A stretch of 64,000 bases of DNA from Pseudomonas fluorescens (GCF_000730425.1 NZ_CP008896.1:4154001-4218000), one strand, 5' to 3'. Positions 1-10,490 are shown, counted from the first letter of the stretch. Notes: a model not told the origin generated them from the letters alone. Program-made: numbers and translations.

Positions 1-39
1 AAAAAATCGCAAACCAGAGAGGCCAACTATCGATAATGG

Positions 40-1455
40 TCATGGTTGAGTCGCCTGGTAAATTTGCTCTCCCAGTGCTTCACCTGCCATACCACCGACA
101 GTAGTGGCCGCCCATGTGCCAACTCCCACTATCGCGGCGACACACACAACACCCCCGATACCTCCTGTAGATACGCCAATCGCTATGCAGATTGGACCGC
201 TCACCGAACTAGCTGACACACCACCCAAAGCACCAACCATCGTAGACCCTGCAAATTTCCCCCCCTCAACAAACTTAACCCTCTCACAAGCTTCCACAGT
301 CCCCCCATTACACACCTCCTGAATAGCCAGCAACGAAGACACGCCGCCAATACCAATGGCGATGTACCCACCGGTCTTCATGTAGTTGGCTGCACGGCTG
401 GTTGCTTCCACATGGGTGGCATACCCCGGAATGTGTCCGGGTGCTCCGGCCTTGCCCCAGTGATGCACCAGGCTGCGACTGGAGATGCCGAGGGCAGTTT
501 TCAGTTTGGGGTGATCGCCCAGGGTTGTCTGGCCACGCAGGCGAGTGGACTTCAACAGATGGGCATCCAACTGAGCCAGCAGGCGCTTGCGACCAGCGAG
601 AAATTGCGGGGACTTGAGGTGTCCTTCCCGACGATAGCTCTCCTGATGGAGGCGCTCGATCGATTGAAGGGTATCGCGCAAGTTGCTCAGGTGCTGTTCC
701 ATCACCACTGCGCTGACGCCTAGCCAGGTTGAGCTGTGGCCGATAAACCCGGCGATTTCTGCGCTGTGCCGGTACAGAAAGTCGGCCTCCTCGGGTGTCA
801 GGGGCTCCAGCGCTGCGTCCACTTGCTGGGCGGCCTGCATCAACAGGGCTTCCTGGTAAGTGCAGGCGGTGTTGTTCGGGTCGCTCAACACGATGATCGA
901 GCCGGCTTTAACTGCGCCTCTATTGGGGTTGAGCCCCTGGAATTTGCCCATGACGGTGGGGTTGCGCTCGGGAAAAAGGACCGCCTCCAACGCTTCGCGG
1001 GTCATGCTTTTGGGGACTACGTAGAACCCCGGTTCCTGGGGCTCAACGCTGTTGAATACGGCTGGGGCGCGATTGCCTGGAGGCGCAAAGCTCGATGAGG
1101 TCGGCTCTACCGGTCGGTGGGTAACGGGCGGCGCAGTAGGTTCGGCGGTGCGCCGGGCCGCTCGCGGTACTGTGCCTGGATTGGTGTAGCTCGCCCTGTA
1201 CACAGAGGGAATCAACTGCGCTCGGCAGGGGCAACTGCTGAAACTGTCCAGTGTGCCAGCCACCTGTTTTCCATGACTTGAGATGTGCGATACGCCGCCG
1301 ATGATCTGATAGGTTTTCCCGTCTTTCCCACACGTGACTTCGCCCCCTTCGCGGGCGTGCAGCAGGCCGTAAATATTTACTCTTGCATCACCATCCAGAA
1401 CTGTCCCGCCGCAGGTGGTTTTATCACCTTGCCCAATAAAATAACCTTTATTCAT
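40..1455 (-). CDS. PAAR-domain type VI secretion effector with hydrophobic C-terminal region
   Basis: 471 aa. Residues 1-90 have the PAAR pattern (GDKTTCGGTVLDG, then GGVSHISSHGK), the sharpened tip of a type VI secretion spike. A LysM-like patch (AGSIIVLSDPNN) lies near residue 190, and a charged, probably coiled stretch follows. The last 110 residues are a Gly/Val/Ala-rich hydrophobic segment that could insert in membranes, so this is probably a specialised effector whose C-terminus is the toxin. GGAG lies 8 bases before the ATG. An immunity gene would be expected just left of position 40, outside the window. The PAAR call is firm; pore formation is inference. Confidence 0.8.
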   Translation of the reverse strand: MNKGYFIGQGDKTTCGGTVLDGDARVNIYGLLHAREGGEVTCGKDGKTYQIIGGVSHISSHGKQVAGTLDSFSSCPCRAQLIPSVYRASYTNPGTVPRAARRTAEPTAPPVTHRPVEPTSSSFAPPGNRAPAVFNSVEPQEPGFYVVPKSMTREALEAVLFPERNPTVMGKFQGLNPNRGAVKAGSIIVLSDPNNTACTYQEALLMQAAQQVDAALEPLTPEEADFLYRHSAEIAGFIGHSSTWLGVSAVVMEQHLSNLRDTLQSIERLHQESYRREGHLKSPQFLAGRKRLLAQLDAHLLKSTRLRGQTTLGDHPKLKTALGISSRSLVHHWGKAGAPGHIPGYATHVEATSRAANYMKTGGYIAIGIGGVSSLLAIQEVCNGGTVEACERVKFVEGGKFAGSTMVGALGGVSASSVSGPICIAIGVSTGGIGGVVCVAAIVGVGTWAATTVGGMAGEALGEQIYQATQP

Positions 1456-1983
1456 TGTTGTTCTCCATTGTGTGCGGCCGGGTAAGTGGTATTGCGATCG
1501 ACAATTGGTTTTTGTATGGGTGGTTAGTTGATGCCTACTAACTAGCGAGCATAAATTCGCGTGTGGCCAGGTCTGGGTACGCTTTCGTGTAATGTAAGTA
1601 ATGCTCGGTTGTGTGGTGTATTTATTGTTTCGTTAGTATGATGGGGTGCGCGATACATCAACGCAATTCATCTAACATAAGGAGGTGCAAGTTTTAAGTA
1701 AAGTAAGATGTTTCCGAAGTTTAACTTGTAAGGTTCTGAAGGAATAATTCCATCTGGTTAAATGGCGAGACTAATACTGCGTATAGACGGCAGTTACGTT
1801 GGTACTGCACCGGGCGAAGGTCTTCCAGCGCACCACTTAACTTGGCCAATGCCAACCCCGTCGGAGCCGGCTTGCCGGCGAGCAGCCGACGCCGCGTAAA
1901 TCCCTTATGCGAAGGCGGAACCCTGAACTAAGCTCACAGTCGCATACACACTGGCACGTCGGTATCACGCAAAAGGAGTCTGC
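1456..1983. other. Intergenic region upstream of the RND operon
   Basis: 528 bp without a convincing gene. The left half is A/T-rich and suits divergent promoters for the PAAR gene and the efflux operon. A REP-like palindrome lies at 1860-1890. No regulator gene is present, so control of the pump must come from elsewhere. AAGGAG lies 7 bases before the ATG at 1984. Confidence 0.6.
1860..1890. repeat. REP-like palindrome
   Basis: Nested inverted repeat: outer arms GTCGG/CCGAC and inner arms GCCGG-CTTG-CCGGC. The GGAGC..GGCTTGCC..GCGAGC pattern resembles the intergenic REP elements common in the Pseudomonas fluorescens group. A second copy of the type lies at 10,491. Confidence 0.55.
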
Positions 1984-3081
1984 ATGGGCGGTCCCACCTC
2001 AACAGTTATATGTGGCGTTGCCCTGCTGGCATTGCTGAGCGGCTGCGGCCAGGAAAAACCTGAGCCCAAGGCCCGCTCCAGGGTGTTTGTGCAAACCGTG
2101 CAGCCGACCGACTTCGCAGCGGCCGTGACCCTCACGGGGGATATCCAGGCGCGGGTGCAGACCGATTTGTCGTTTCGCGTGGGCGGCAAGATTATCCAGC
2201 GCATGGTCGATGTCGGTGACCGTGTGACGGCCCGGCAAGTGCTGGCCAGGCTCGATCCCAAGGATTTGCAGACCAATGTCGATTCCGCCCAGGCCCAGGT
2301 GGTGGCGGAGCAGGCGCGGGTCAAACAGACGGCGGCGGCCTTTGTGCGTCAGGAAAAACTCCTGCCCAAGGGCTACACCAGCCGCAGCGAATATGACGCC
2401 GCCCAGGCCGCGTTGCGCAGTAGCCAAAGTGCCCTGGCTGCCGCGCAGGCGCAGTTGGCCAATGCCCGGGAGCAGTTGGGCTATACCGCGTTGATCGCCG
2501 ACGCGCCGGGGGTGATTACCGCGCGCCAGGCCGAAGTCGGCCAGGTGGTGCAGGCCACCGTGCCGATTTTCAGCCTGGCCCGTGATGGCGAGCGCGACGC
2601 TGTGTTCAACGTCTACGAATCGCTGCTGGCGGAGCCGCCGCCGGATGCGCCGATTACCGTCAGCCTGCTGGATAACCCGAGCATCAAGGCCGTGGGCCGG
2701 GTGCGGGAAGTCACCCCGGCCGTCGCTGCCAACAGCGGCACGGTGCAGGTGAAGATCGCCCTGGATGCCTTGCCCAAGGGCATGCAACTGGGCTCGGTGG
2801 TCAGCGCCACGGCCAACGGACAAGCCAAGGCCAGTATCGAATTGCCCTGGGCCGCACTGACCAAGGATCTCAACGAGCCCGCCGTGTGGCGGGTGGATAG
2901 CGACGGCAAGGCGCAATTGCACAAGGTCACTGTCGCGCGCTATCTGACCGGCAAAGTGATCATCAGTGAAGGCCTCAAGGGCGGCGAAAAAGTCGTGGTG
3001 GCCGGTGGGCAGTTGCTGCACCCAGGCATGCTGGTGGAGATCGCCCAGGCGCCGGCCCCGGCCAAGGGTGTGCAGCCATGA
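1984..3081 (+). CDS. triA: RND efflux periplasmic adaptor (TriA-like)
   Basis: 365 aa. The N-terminus is a lipoprotein signal with lipobox LLSGC, so the protein is probably anchored in the inner membrane. It has the membrane-fusion-protein layout: lipoyl halves (around LSFRVGGKIIQRMVDVGDRV and later LIADAPGVITARQAEVGQVV), an alpha-helical hairpin rich in Ala/Gln, then a beta-barrel. First of two adaptors, overlapping the next gene by 4 bp. A tandem adaptor pair before a single RND pump is the TriABC arrangement known from P. aeruginosa, where TriABC with OpmH exports triclosan. Substrate here is inferred only. Confidence 0.8.
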   Translation: MGGPTSTVICGVALLALLSGCGQEKPEPKARSRVFVQTVQPTDFAAAVTLTGDIQARVQTDLSFRVGGKIIQRMVDVGDRVTARQVLARLDPKDLQTNVDSAQAQVVAEQARVKQTAAAFVRQEKLLPKGYTSRSEYDAAQAALRSSQSALAAAQAQLANAREQLGYTALIADAPGVITARQAEVGQVVQATVPIFSLARDGERDAVFNVYESLLAEPPPDAPITVSLLDNPSIKAVGRVREVTPAVAANSGTVQVKIALDALPKGMQLGSVVSATANGQAKASIELPWAALTKDLNEPAVWRVDSDGKAQLHKVTVARYLTGKVIISEGLKGGEKVVVAGGQLLHPGMLVEIAQAPAPAKGVQP

Positions 3082-4148
3082 AGCGCCTGACGCTGATCCT
3101 CGCCAGCAGCCTGTTGCTGATCGCCTGTTCCAAGGAAGCCCCTGCGCCGGAGCCTGTAAGGCCGGTGCTCTGGGTCGAGGTGAAAGCCGAAGGCCAGGAA
3201 CACCTCGGCCGCTTTGCCGGCAGCATCCAGGCGCGCTATGAAAGCAACCTGGGCTTCCGGGTGCCAGGGCGCATTGCACGGCGTGCGGTAGACGTGGGTA
3301 CGGAAGTCGGCAAGGGCGCCTTGCTGGCGGTACTCGACCCCACCGACCAGCAGAACCAGTTGCGCGCCGCCCAGGGCGACCTGGCACGGATCCAGGCGCA
3401 ATTTATCAATGCCCAGGCCAATGCCCGCCGCCAGTTGGAACTGTTCAACCGTGGCGTCGGCGCCCAGGCGCAACTGGACATTGCCCAGACTGACCTGAAA
3501 ACCACCCAGGCCTCCCTCGACCAGGCCAAGGCGTCGGTGGACCAGGCCAGGGATCAGCTCAACTACGCCGAGTTGCGCACCGACCACGGCGGCATCGTCA
3601 CCGCCTGGAATGCCGAAGCCGGGCAAGTGGTGAGTGCCGGCCAGCAGGTGGTGACGCTGGCCCGCCCGGATATCAAGGAAGCGGTGATCGACCTGCCTGC
3701 GGGCCTCGCCGAGCGCCTGCCCAGCGATGTGGTGTTCCTGGTGGCCAGCCAGTTGGACCCCAGCATCAACACCACCGCCACCGTGCGCGAAATCGAGCCC
3801 CAGGCCCAAAGCGCAACCCGTACCCGTCGCGCGCGCCTGACCCTGGCCCAGACGCCCCCGGCGTTCCTCCTGGGCACGGCGATCAGCGTGACCCTGAGTT
3901 CGGCCATCGCCCCGCGTATCGAACTGCCCGCCAGCGCGGTGCAGGACGTCGAGGGTCAGACCCGCATCTGGGTCATCGACAGGCAGCAGCAGACCGTACA
4001 ACCCCGCGAGGTGACCCTGGTCAGCCGTGATGCCAGCCATGTTGTGCTCAACGGTGGGGTGCAGCCTGGCGAGCGTGTGGTCAGCGCCGGCGTCAACAGC
4101 CTCAAACCCGGACAAAAAGTCAAAACCGACGAGGACAGCCCGCGATGA
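3078..4148 (+). CDS. triB: RND efflux periplasmic adaptor (TriB-like)
   Basis: 356 aa. Signal peptide with lipobox LLIAC. Second adaptor of the pair, paralogous to the preceding protein: lipoyl motif LGFRVPGRIARRAVDVGTEV, helical hairpin, then TDHGGIVTAWNAEAGQVVSAGQQV. Its ATG overlaps the upstream stop (ATGA) and its own stop overlaps the pump gene, so the three proteins should be made in fixed ratio. In TriABC both adaptors are needed for a working pump; that is family knowledge applied here. Confidence 0.8.
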   Translation: MKRLTLILASSLLLIACSKEAPAPEPVRPVLWVEVKAEGQEHLGRFAGSIQARYESNLGFRVPGRIARRAVDVGTEVGKGALLAVLDPTDQQNQLRAAQGDLARIQAQFINAQANARRQLELFNRGVGAQAQLDIAQTDLKTTQASLDQAKASVDQARDQLNYAELRTDHGGIVTAWNAEAGQVVSAGQQVVTLARPDIKEAVIDLPAGLAERLPSDVVFLVASQLDPSINTTATVREIEPQAQSATRTRRARLTLAQTPPAFLLGTAISVTLSSAIAPRIELPASAVQDVEGQTRIWVIDRQQQTVQPREVTLVSRDASHVVLNGGVQPGERVVSAGVNSLKPGQKVKTDEDSPR

Positions 4149-7100
4149 AAGGGAGCTTCAACTTATCCGACTGGGCGCTCAAGCATCAGTCCTTCGTCTG
4201 GTACCTGATGTTCGTCGCGTTGCTGATGGGCGTATTTTCCTACATGAATCTGGGGCGCGAGGAAGATCCGTCCTTCACCATCAAGACCATGGTGATCCAG
4301 ACCCGATGGCCGGGCGCGACCCAGGAAGAAACCCTCAAGCAGGTCACTGACCGCATCGAGAAAAAGCTTGAGGAACTGGACTCCCTCGACTACGTGAAAA
4401 GCTACACCCGGCCTGGTGAATCCACAGTCTTCGTGTTCCTCAAGGACACCACCAGCGCCAAGGCGATCCCCGAGATCTGGTACCAGGTGCGCAAGAAGAT
4501 CGACGACATCCGGGGCACCTTCCCCCAAGGGTTGCAGGGGCCGTCGTTCAATGACGAGTTCGGTGACGTGTTTGGCTCGGTGTATGCCTTTACCGCCGAT
4601 GGCATGTCGATGCGCCAACTGCGTGATTACGTCGAGCAGGTGCGCGCAGAAATCCGCGCCGTGCCGGGGTTGGGCAAGGTCGAGATGATCGGCCAGCAGG
4701 ATGAAGTGATTTACCTGAATTTTTCCACGCGCAAACTCGCCGCCCTGGGGATTGACCAGCGCCAGGTGGTGCAGAGCCTGCAATCGCAGAACGCGGTGAC
4801 CCCGGCCGGCGTGATCGAGGCCGGGCCGGAGCGCATTTCGGTGCGCACCTCCGGGCAATTCGCCTCGGAAAAGGACCTGGCCGACGTCAATCTGCGCCTC
4901 AATGACCGCTTCTACCGCCTGGCGGATATCGCTGATATCAGCCGTGGCTATGTGGATCCGGCGCGCCCGATGTTTCGCTTCAACGGCCAGCCGGCCATCG
5001 GCCTGGCCATCGCCATGCAAAAGGGCGGCAATATCCAGGCCTTCGGCAAGGCGCTGCACCAGCGCATGGACGAGCTGACGGCTGACCTGCCGGTGGGCAT
5101 CGGCGTGCACAAGGTGTCGGACCAGGCTGAAGTGGTGGAAGAGGCTGTCGGTGGCTTCACCAGTGCGCTGTTCGAGGCGGTGATCATCGTGCTGGTGGTG
5201 AGCTTTATCAGCCTGGGCCTGCGTGCCGGGCTGGTGGTGGCGTGCTCGATTCCGCTGGTGCTGGCGCTGGTATTTGTATTTATGGAGTACAGCGGTATCA
5301 CCATGCAGCGGGTGTCACTGGGCGCGTTGATCATCGCCCTCGGCCTGCTGGTGGATGACGCGATGATCACTGTGGAAATGATGATCACCCGCCTGGAAAA
5401 AGGCGAGACCCTGGAGCAGGCCGCGACCTTTGCCTACACCTCCACCGCGTTCCCGATGCTCACCGGTACCCTGGTGACCGTGGCCGGGTTTGTGCCGATT
5501 GGCCTCAACGCCAGCTCGGCCGGCGAATACACCTTCACCCTGTTTGCAGTGATTGCGGTGGCGATGCTGGTGTCGTGGGTGGTGGCCGTGCTGTTTGCGC
5601 CGGTGATTGGCGTGCATATCCTCAGCAGCAAGGTCAAACCCCACAGTGACGAGCCAGGGCGGGTCGGGCGGGTGTTCAACGCCGGCATGCTCTGGGCCAT
5701 GCGCAATCGCTGGTGGGCCATTGGCCTGACGATACTGTTGTTCGTGGCCTCGGTGTTTTCCATGCAGTTTGTGCAGAACCAGTTTTTCCCATCGTCGGAT
5801 CGCCCGGAGATCCTCGTCGACCTCAACCTGCCGCAAAACGCCTCGATCAATGAAACCCGCAAGGCCGTGGACCGGCTGGAGGCAATCATCAAGGACGACC
5901 CGGATATCGCCCGCTGGAGCACCTACATCGGCCAGGGGGCGATCCGTTTCTACCTGCCCCTGGACCAGCAACTGGAGAACCCGTACTACGCGCAGTTGGT
6001 GATCGTCAGCAAGGGCCTGGAGGAGCGCAGCGCACTGATCGAGCGCCTGCAAAAACAGTTGCGTGATGATTTCGTGGGCATCGGCAGCTTTGTCCAGCCC
6101 CTGGAAATGGGCCCGCCGGTAGGGCGACCGATCCAGTACCGGGTGTCGGGCAACGATATCGACCAGGTGCGCAAACACGCCATCGAACTGGCGACGTTGC
6201 TGGATAAAAACACGCACCTGGGTGAAATCATCTACGACTGGAACGAGCCGGGCAAAGTGCTGCGGGTCGATATCGCCCAGGACAAGGCGCGCCAACTCGG
6301 GCTGTCGTCCGAAGACGTGGCCCAGTTGATGAACAGCGTGGTCAGCGGCTCGGCGGTGACCCAGGTGCATGACGATATCTACCTGATCAACGTGGTCGGC
6401 CGCGCCGAAGACGCCGAGCGCGGTACCCCGGAAACCTTGCAGAACCTGCAGATCGTCACCCCCAGCGGCACCTCGATCCCGCTGCTGGCCTTTGCCACCG
6501 TGCGCTACGAGTTGGAGCAGCCGCTGGTGTGGCGCCGCGATCGCAAGCCGACCATCACCATCAAGGCCGCGGTGCGCGACGAGATGCAGCCGACCGACCT
6601 GGTCAAGCAGCTCAAGCCGCAAATCGACACGTTCAGCGCCGGCTTACCGGTAGGCTACAAGGTGGCGACCGGCGGCACCGTGGAAGAAAGCGGCAAGGCC
6701 CAGGGCCCGATTGCCAGCGTGGTGCCGTTGATGCTGTTTTTGATGGCGACCTTCCTGATGATCCAACTGCACAGCGTGCAGAAGATGTTCCTGGTGGCCA
6801 GCGTGGCGCCGCTGGGGTTGATCGGCGTGGTGCTGGCGCTGATTCCCACGGGCACGCCCATGGGCTTTGTGGCGATCCTGGGGATTCTGGCGCTGATCGG
6901 CATCATCATCCGTAACTCGGTGATCCTGGTGACCCAGATCGATGCCTATGAGCAAGAGGGCTATACGCCGTGGGATGCGGTGGTGCAGGCCACCGAGCAC
7001 CGGCGCCGGCCGATCCTGCTGACAGCGGCGGCGGCCAGCCTGGGCATGATCCCCATCGCCCGGGAAGTGTTCTGGGGGCCGATGGCCTACGCGATGATCG

Positions 7101-7186
7101 GCGGCATCATCATCGCCACCTTGCTGACGCTGCTGTTTTTACCGGCGCTGTATGTGGCCTGGTACAAAATCCGCGAGCCATTGTAG
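4145..7186 (+). CDS. triC: RND efflux permease (TriC-like)
   Basis: 1013 aa, normal length for an RND permease. The N-terminal membrane helix (WYLMFVALLMGVFSYMNLG) is followed by the porter domain, a central block of membrane helices with the LGLLVDDAMITVEMM segment carrying the proton-relay acidic pair, a second porter domain and the final helix bundle (GIIIRNSVILVTQID). It lacks a linked outer-membrane channel, as TriC does. It should sit in the inner membrane and export hydrophobic toxicants by proton antiport. The resemblance to TriC rests on the twin-adaptor context. Confidence 0.82.
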   Translation: MKGSFNLSDWALKHQSFVWYLMFVALLMGVFSYMNLGREEDPSFTIKTMVIQTRWPGATQEETLKQVTDRIEKKLEELDSLDYVKSYTRPGESTVFVFLKDTTSAKAIPEIWYQVRKKIDDIRGTFPQGLQGPSFNDEFGDVFGSVYAFTADGMSMRQLRDYVEQVRAEIRAVPGLGKVEMIGQQDEVIYLNFSTRKLAALGIDQRQVVQSLQSQNAVTPAGVIEAGPERISVRTSGQFASEKDLADVNLRLNDRFYRLADIADISRGYVDPARPMFRFNGQPAIGLAIAMQKGGNIQAFGKALHQRMDELTADLPVGIGVHKVSDQAEVVEEAVGGFTSALFEAVIIVLVVSFISLGLRAGLVVACSIPLVLALVFVFMEYSGITMQRVSLGALIIALGLLVDDAMITVEMMITRLEKGETLEQAATFAYTSTAFPMLTGTLVTVAGFVPIGLNASSAGEYTFTLFAVIAVAMLVSWVVAVLFAPVIGVHILSSKVKPHSDEPGRVGRVFNAGMLWAMRNRWWAIGLTILLFVASVFSMQFVQNQFFPSSDRPEILVDLNLPQNASINETRKAVDRLEAIIKDDPDIARWSTYIGQGAIRFYLPLDQQLENPYYAQLVIVSKGLEERSALIERLQKQLRDDFVGIGSFVQPLEMGPPVGRPIQYRVSGNDIDQVRKHAIELATLLDKNTHLGEIIYDWNEPGKVLRVDIAQDKARQLGLSSEDVAQLMNSVVSGSAVTQVHDDIYLINVVGRAEDAERGTPETLQNLQIVTPSGTSIPLLAFATVRYELEQPLVWRRDRKPTITIKAAVRDEMQPTDLVKQLKPQIDTFSAGLPVGYKVATGGTVEESGKAQGPIASVVPLMLFLMATFLMIQLHSVQKMFLVASVAPLGLIGVVLALIPTGTPMGFVAILGILALIGIIIRNSVILVTQIDAYEQEGYTPWDAVVQATEHRRRPILLTAAAASLGMIPIAREVFWGPMAYAMIGGIIIATLLTLLFLPALYVAWYKIREPL

Positions 7187-7212
7187 GAGCGTCAGCTCAG
7201 GCACCACGGGCT

Positions 7213-7839
7213 TTAAGCCTTGCGCCACACACTGGCCAACCAGGGCTGCTGCTCACGCGGCAGCCCTGCCGGGCGATAGTAGTGCTCCAGTTCCACAAAC
7301 CCAGCAGCAGTCAGCAGTTCTTGCCAGGCCTCAAGATCGTGGTACGAGGCATACCGCGGCCCGTTCCAGCCCTCCTGGTTTTCCCCCCTGGGGTTGGAGC
7401 TGAACAACACCCCACCCGGCTTCAACGCTCCATGCAATTGCCTGAGAATGCGCGGCAGTTCCTGCTTGGGAATATGAAACAGCACCGCATTGGCAAAGAT
7501 CCCATCGAACCGCCCGGCCGGCAGCTCCAGCTTGAGGAAGTCCTGGCACAGCACCTCGCAGCCGCTGTCCTGGCGTGCCATCTGTGCAAAACGCTCGGCG
7601 CCATCGAGCCCCACCGCGATATGCCCAAGCCGGGTAAACGTCTGCAAATCGCGCCCTGGCCCACAGCCAAAATCCAGCACGGTAAACGGCGCCTGCGCCT
7701 GGATATGCCGCAGCAGCGCGTCGATGTTCTGGCTTACATCATGGTCGCGGGTGCCTTCGCGAAAATCCTCGGCCACTTGGTTGTAGTGGCCCAGGGTCGT
7801 GGAGGTGATCTGGTCGAGGTCGTCGGGGGCGAGTTTCAT
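7213..7839 (-). CDS. Class I SAM-dependent methyltransferase
   Basis: 208 aa from the ATG at 7839; an in-frame GTG at 7851 would add four residues, but neither start has a strong ribosome site. SAM-binding motif I is clear (TVLDFGCGPGRDL), followed by VGLDGAERF (acidic loop), FDGIFANAVLFHIP and LKPGGVLFSSNPRG. The fold is a small-molecule methyltransferase of the UbiE/Tam type; the substrate cannot be read from the sequence. It lies tail-to-tail with the RND operon and 26 bp beyond the metI stop. Confidence 0.75.
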   Translation of the reverse strand: MKLAPDDLDQITSTTLGHYNQVAEDFREGTRDHDVSQNIDALLRHIQAQAPFTVLDFGCGPGRDLQTFTRLGHIAVGLDGAERFAQMARQDSGCEVLCQDFLKLELPAGRFDGIFANAVLFHIPKQELPRILRQLHGALKPGGVLFSSNPRGENQEGWNGPRYASYHDLEAWQELLTAAGFVELEHYYRPAGLPREQQPWLASVWRKA

Positions 7840-7877
7840 GGCAGTCGGCACCTGAAAAGAGAGATGCCGACTATACC

Positions 7878-8522
7878 TCAGCGTTTGTTCAGCCCGCGCG
7901 CCAGGCGATCACCGCCCAGTTGGATCACGGCCACCAGCAGTACCAGCAACACAATCACCGTCAGCATGATCTGGCTGTCGAAACGCTGGTAACCGTAGCG
8001 GTAGGCAATATCCCCCAGGCCACCGGCGCCAATTGCCCCGGCCATGGCCGACGAGTTGATCATGGTCACCAGGGTGATGGTGAACCCGCCGACAATCCCC
8101 GGCAGCGCTTCGGGCAACAGCACATGCCAGACGATATGCCAGCGTCGGCAGCCCATGGCCTGGGCGGCTTCGATCAAGCCATGGTCGACTTCACGCAGGC
8201 TGACTTCGGCGATCCGCGCAAAGAACGGTGTGGCGGCGATGGTCAGCGGTACCACGGCGGCCCATACGCCGTAGGTGGTGCCAACGATAAGGCGGGTGAA
8301 GGGGATCAGTGCCACCATCAGAATCAGGAACGGGATGGAGCGGAACAGATTGACGAACGCCCCCAGCACCCGGTTCAACACCGGTGCCTGATAGATCCCG
8401 CCTTTGTCGCTGGTGACCAGGAACACCGCCAGTGGGATACCCGCCAGCAGCGCGATCAGCGACGACACACCCACCATCAACAAGGTGTCGATGGCGCCCT
8501 GCAATAAACGATCAAACCACAT
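7878..8522 (-). CDS. metI: ABC transporter permease, MetI-like
   Basis: 214 aa from the ATG at 8522, the usual MetI length; the frame extends 20 codons further upstream but that part lies inside metN. Five to six hydrophobic helices and the EAA loop ([29 protein letters not shown]) mark a binding-protein-dependent permease. The last three residues before helix 1 and the [16 protein letters not shown] tail are typical of the methionine family. The gene overlaps metN by 11 bp. Together with the ATPase and binding protein it should import methionine or a related sulfur compound. Confidence 0.82.
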   Translation of the reverse strand: MWFDRLLQGAIDTLLMVGVSSLIALLAGIPLAVFLVTSDKGGIYQAPVLNRVLGAFVNLFRSIPFLILMVALIPFTRLIVGTTYGVWAAVVPLTIAATPFFARIAEVSLREVDHGLIEAAQAMGCRRWHIVWHVLLPEALPGIVGGFTITLVTMINSSAMAGAIGAGGLGDIAYRYGYQRFDSQIMLTVIVLLVLLVAVIQLGGDRLARGLNKR

Positions 8523-9627
8523 AGCCCAGCACCTCCACGTGTTGTGCCCAGCGCGCGGCACGGGTGCGCAGGGCGTCGGCATCCAGGGGCGAGCCAGTCA
8601 CCGCCAGTAGCAGTTGGCCCAGGGCGTGGCCCTGAATGCGCTCGACCCCACCTTGCAGCAGTTGCACACGCCCACCCAAGGCGCTGAACAGCGCGGCGAG
8701 GTCCGGCTCATCCGCGCTGGCGCCGGTAAACCGCAGGCGCAGTACCACCGCCGCTTGCGCCAGCGGCGGCGTGGCCTGCAAGCGTTTTTGCAGCTCATCG
8801 GGCAGGCCATGTTGCAGGGGCGCCAGCAGGGTCTTGCTGACCTCATGCCGAGGGTTGCCAAACACTTCCCACACCGGGCCTTGCTCGACGATCCGTCCGT
8901 GTTCCAGCACCACCACGCGGTCGCAGATTTCGCGGATCACCGCCATCTCATGGGTAATCAGCACGATGGTCAGGCCCAGGCGCTGGTTGATCTGGCGCAA
9001 CAGGCCGAGGATCGATTGGGTAGTCTCCGGGTCCAGGGCCGAGGTGGCTTCGTCGCACAGCAGGATCTGTGGGTCGTGCACCAGCGAGCGGGCGATGCCC
9101 ACCCGTTGCTTCTGCCCACCGGACAATTGCGCCGGGTACGCCTTGTGCTTGTCCTGCAAACCCACCAGCTCCAGCAGCTCACGGACCTTTTGCTCGCGTT
9201 GTGGCTTGGGCACACCGGCGACTTTCAGCGGCAGTTCGACGTTCTGCCACACGGTCTTGGCCGACATCAGGTTGAAGTGCTGGAAGATCATGCCAATGCG
9301 CCGCCGCAGGGCCACCAGACGGTCTTCGTCGAAGTCGCCGATATCCACCTGGTCGATCAGCACCCTGCCGCTGCTGGGTTGCTCCAGGCGGTTGATGGTG
9401 CGGATCAGCGACGACTTGCCGGCACCGCTGCGACCGATGATGCCGAACACTTCGCCGCGCTGGATCGCCAGGTCGATGCCTTGCAGCGCGTGTACCGTGC
9501 CGTCATAGGTTTTGCCCAGGTTGATAAAACGCACATGGGCATGGTTCAAGTCAGGATGCAGCGCTGTCTGTCGGGCGTCCCGGGGCCGTGTGCCCAGGTC
9601 GCGCAGCTGGCTGTTGGCGACGCTCAT
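8512..9627 (-). CDS. metN: ABC transporter ATPase, MetN-like, with C-terminal NIL domain
   Basis: 371 aa. Walker [11 protein letters not shown]-loop MIFQHFNLM, signature [15 protein letters not shown], Walker [15 protein letters not shown] and the H-loop THEM are all intact. The C-terminal 100 residues after the ATPase domain form the NIL/ACT-like regulatory domain that in E. coli MetN binds methionine and inhibits transport. An N-terminal extension of about 28 residues precedes the first strand. It lies 2 bp after the binding-protein gene stop. Given the sulfur-metabolism neighbours, the ligand may be an alternative sulfur source rather than methionine. Confidence 0.88.
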   Translation of the reverse strand: MSVANSQLRDLGTRPRDARQTALHPDLNHAHVRFINLGKTYDGTVHALQGIDLAIQRGEVFGIIGRSGAGKSSLIRTINRLEQPSSGRVLIDQVDIGDFDEDRLVALRRRIGMIFQHFNLMSAKTVWQNVELPLKVAGVPKPQREQKVRELLELVGLQDKHKAYPAQLSGGQKQRVGIARSLVHDPQILLCDEATSALDPETTQSILGLLRQINQRLGLTIVLITHEMAVIREICDRVVVLEHGRIVEQGPVWEVFGNPRHEVSKTLLAPLQHGLPDELQKRLQATPPLAQAAVVLRLRFTGASADEPDLAALFSALGGRVQLLQGGVERIQGHALGQLLLAVTGSPLDADALRTRAARWAQHVEVLGYVV

Positions 9628-9629
9628 GT

Positions 9630-10439
9630 TCAGCCTTCCCAGCCGACTTGATAGAGCGTGCCCAGGGACTTATCCAGGGCCGCGCGCACCACCGGCGAAT
9701 GTTGGTAGATCTCGACGAACTTGATCACCCGTGGATCAGTGGTGCCTTTGGGTTGGGTCACGAACTGGATCACGTATTCGGGGTGGTCGAGCCCGTCGAA
9801 CAGCAGCGCCGACTCGGCATTGAAGGTCTTGGACAGGCGAATATAGGCCGGGTAGCCCTGCACCAGGTCAGCGTCGTCATAGGCGCGCACCAACTGCACC
9901 GCTTCGACTTGCAGGATCTTGAGCTTTTTCGGGTTGGTGACGATGTCTTCTTCGGTGGCCTTGTAGCCCACGCCCGGCTTGAGGGTGATCAGGCCTGCCT
10001 TGGCCAGCAGTTGCAGGCCGCGCCCGCTATTGATCGGATCGTTGGCGATGGCCACGCTGGCGCCCTGTGGCAGCTCATTGAAGCTTTTGTATTTTTTCGA
10101 ATAGAGGCCGACGTTATTGATGATCCCGGGCTTGAACGGCACCAGGTCAAAACCGGCGGCGGCCTTGGCGTTTTCCAGGAAGGGAATGTGCTGGAAGTAG
10201 TTCACGTCGATATCGCCGGCGGCGAGGCTGACATTGGGTGCGATCCAGTCGGTGAACTCCACCAGCTCGACGTTCAGGCCCTGTTTTCCAGCCTCTTGCA
10301 CGGCGGCTTCCAGGGGAATGGCGAAGGCCGCCGTGGTGCCGACTTTCAGTGGCGCATCGGCGGCAAACACCGCCGAGCTGAGCAGGCCGAGGGCCAGGGC
10401 CAGTGCTTTGACTGGGTGGGAGAGCTGTGTTTTTTTCAT
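9630..10439 (-). CDS. metQ: MetQ/NlpA-family substrate-binding protein
   Basis: 269 aa from the ATG at 10,439. Signal peptide [18 protein letters not shown] with cleavage after AVFA; there is no lipobox cysteine, unlike many MetQ proteins, so it should be a soluble periplasmic protein. The mature part matches the NLPA family ([20 protein letters not shown], then [14 protein letters not shown]). First gene of the metQ-metN-metI group. Its leader region contains a REP-like palindrome, so it may have its own promoter or be partly insulated from the monooxygenase gene upstream. Confidence 0.85.
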   Translation of the reverse strand: MKKTQLSHPVKALALALGLLSSAVFAADAPLKVGTTAAFAIPLEAAVQEAGKQGLNVELVEFTDWIAPNVSLAAGDIDVNYFQHIPFLENAKAAAGFDLVPFKPGIINNVGLYSKKYKSFNELPQGASVAIANDPINSGRGLQLLAKAGLITLKPGVGYKATEEDIVTNPKKLKILQVEAVQLVRAYDDADLVQGYPAYIRLSKTFNAESALLFDGLDHPEYVIQFVTQPKGTTDPRVIKFVEIYQHSPVVRAALDKSLGTLYQVGWEG

Positions 10440-10490
10440 GGTCGATTTCCAGTCGTAACGTGTAGGTATGGGCAATAAAAATCTAAATGC

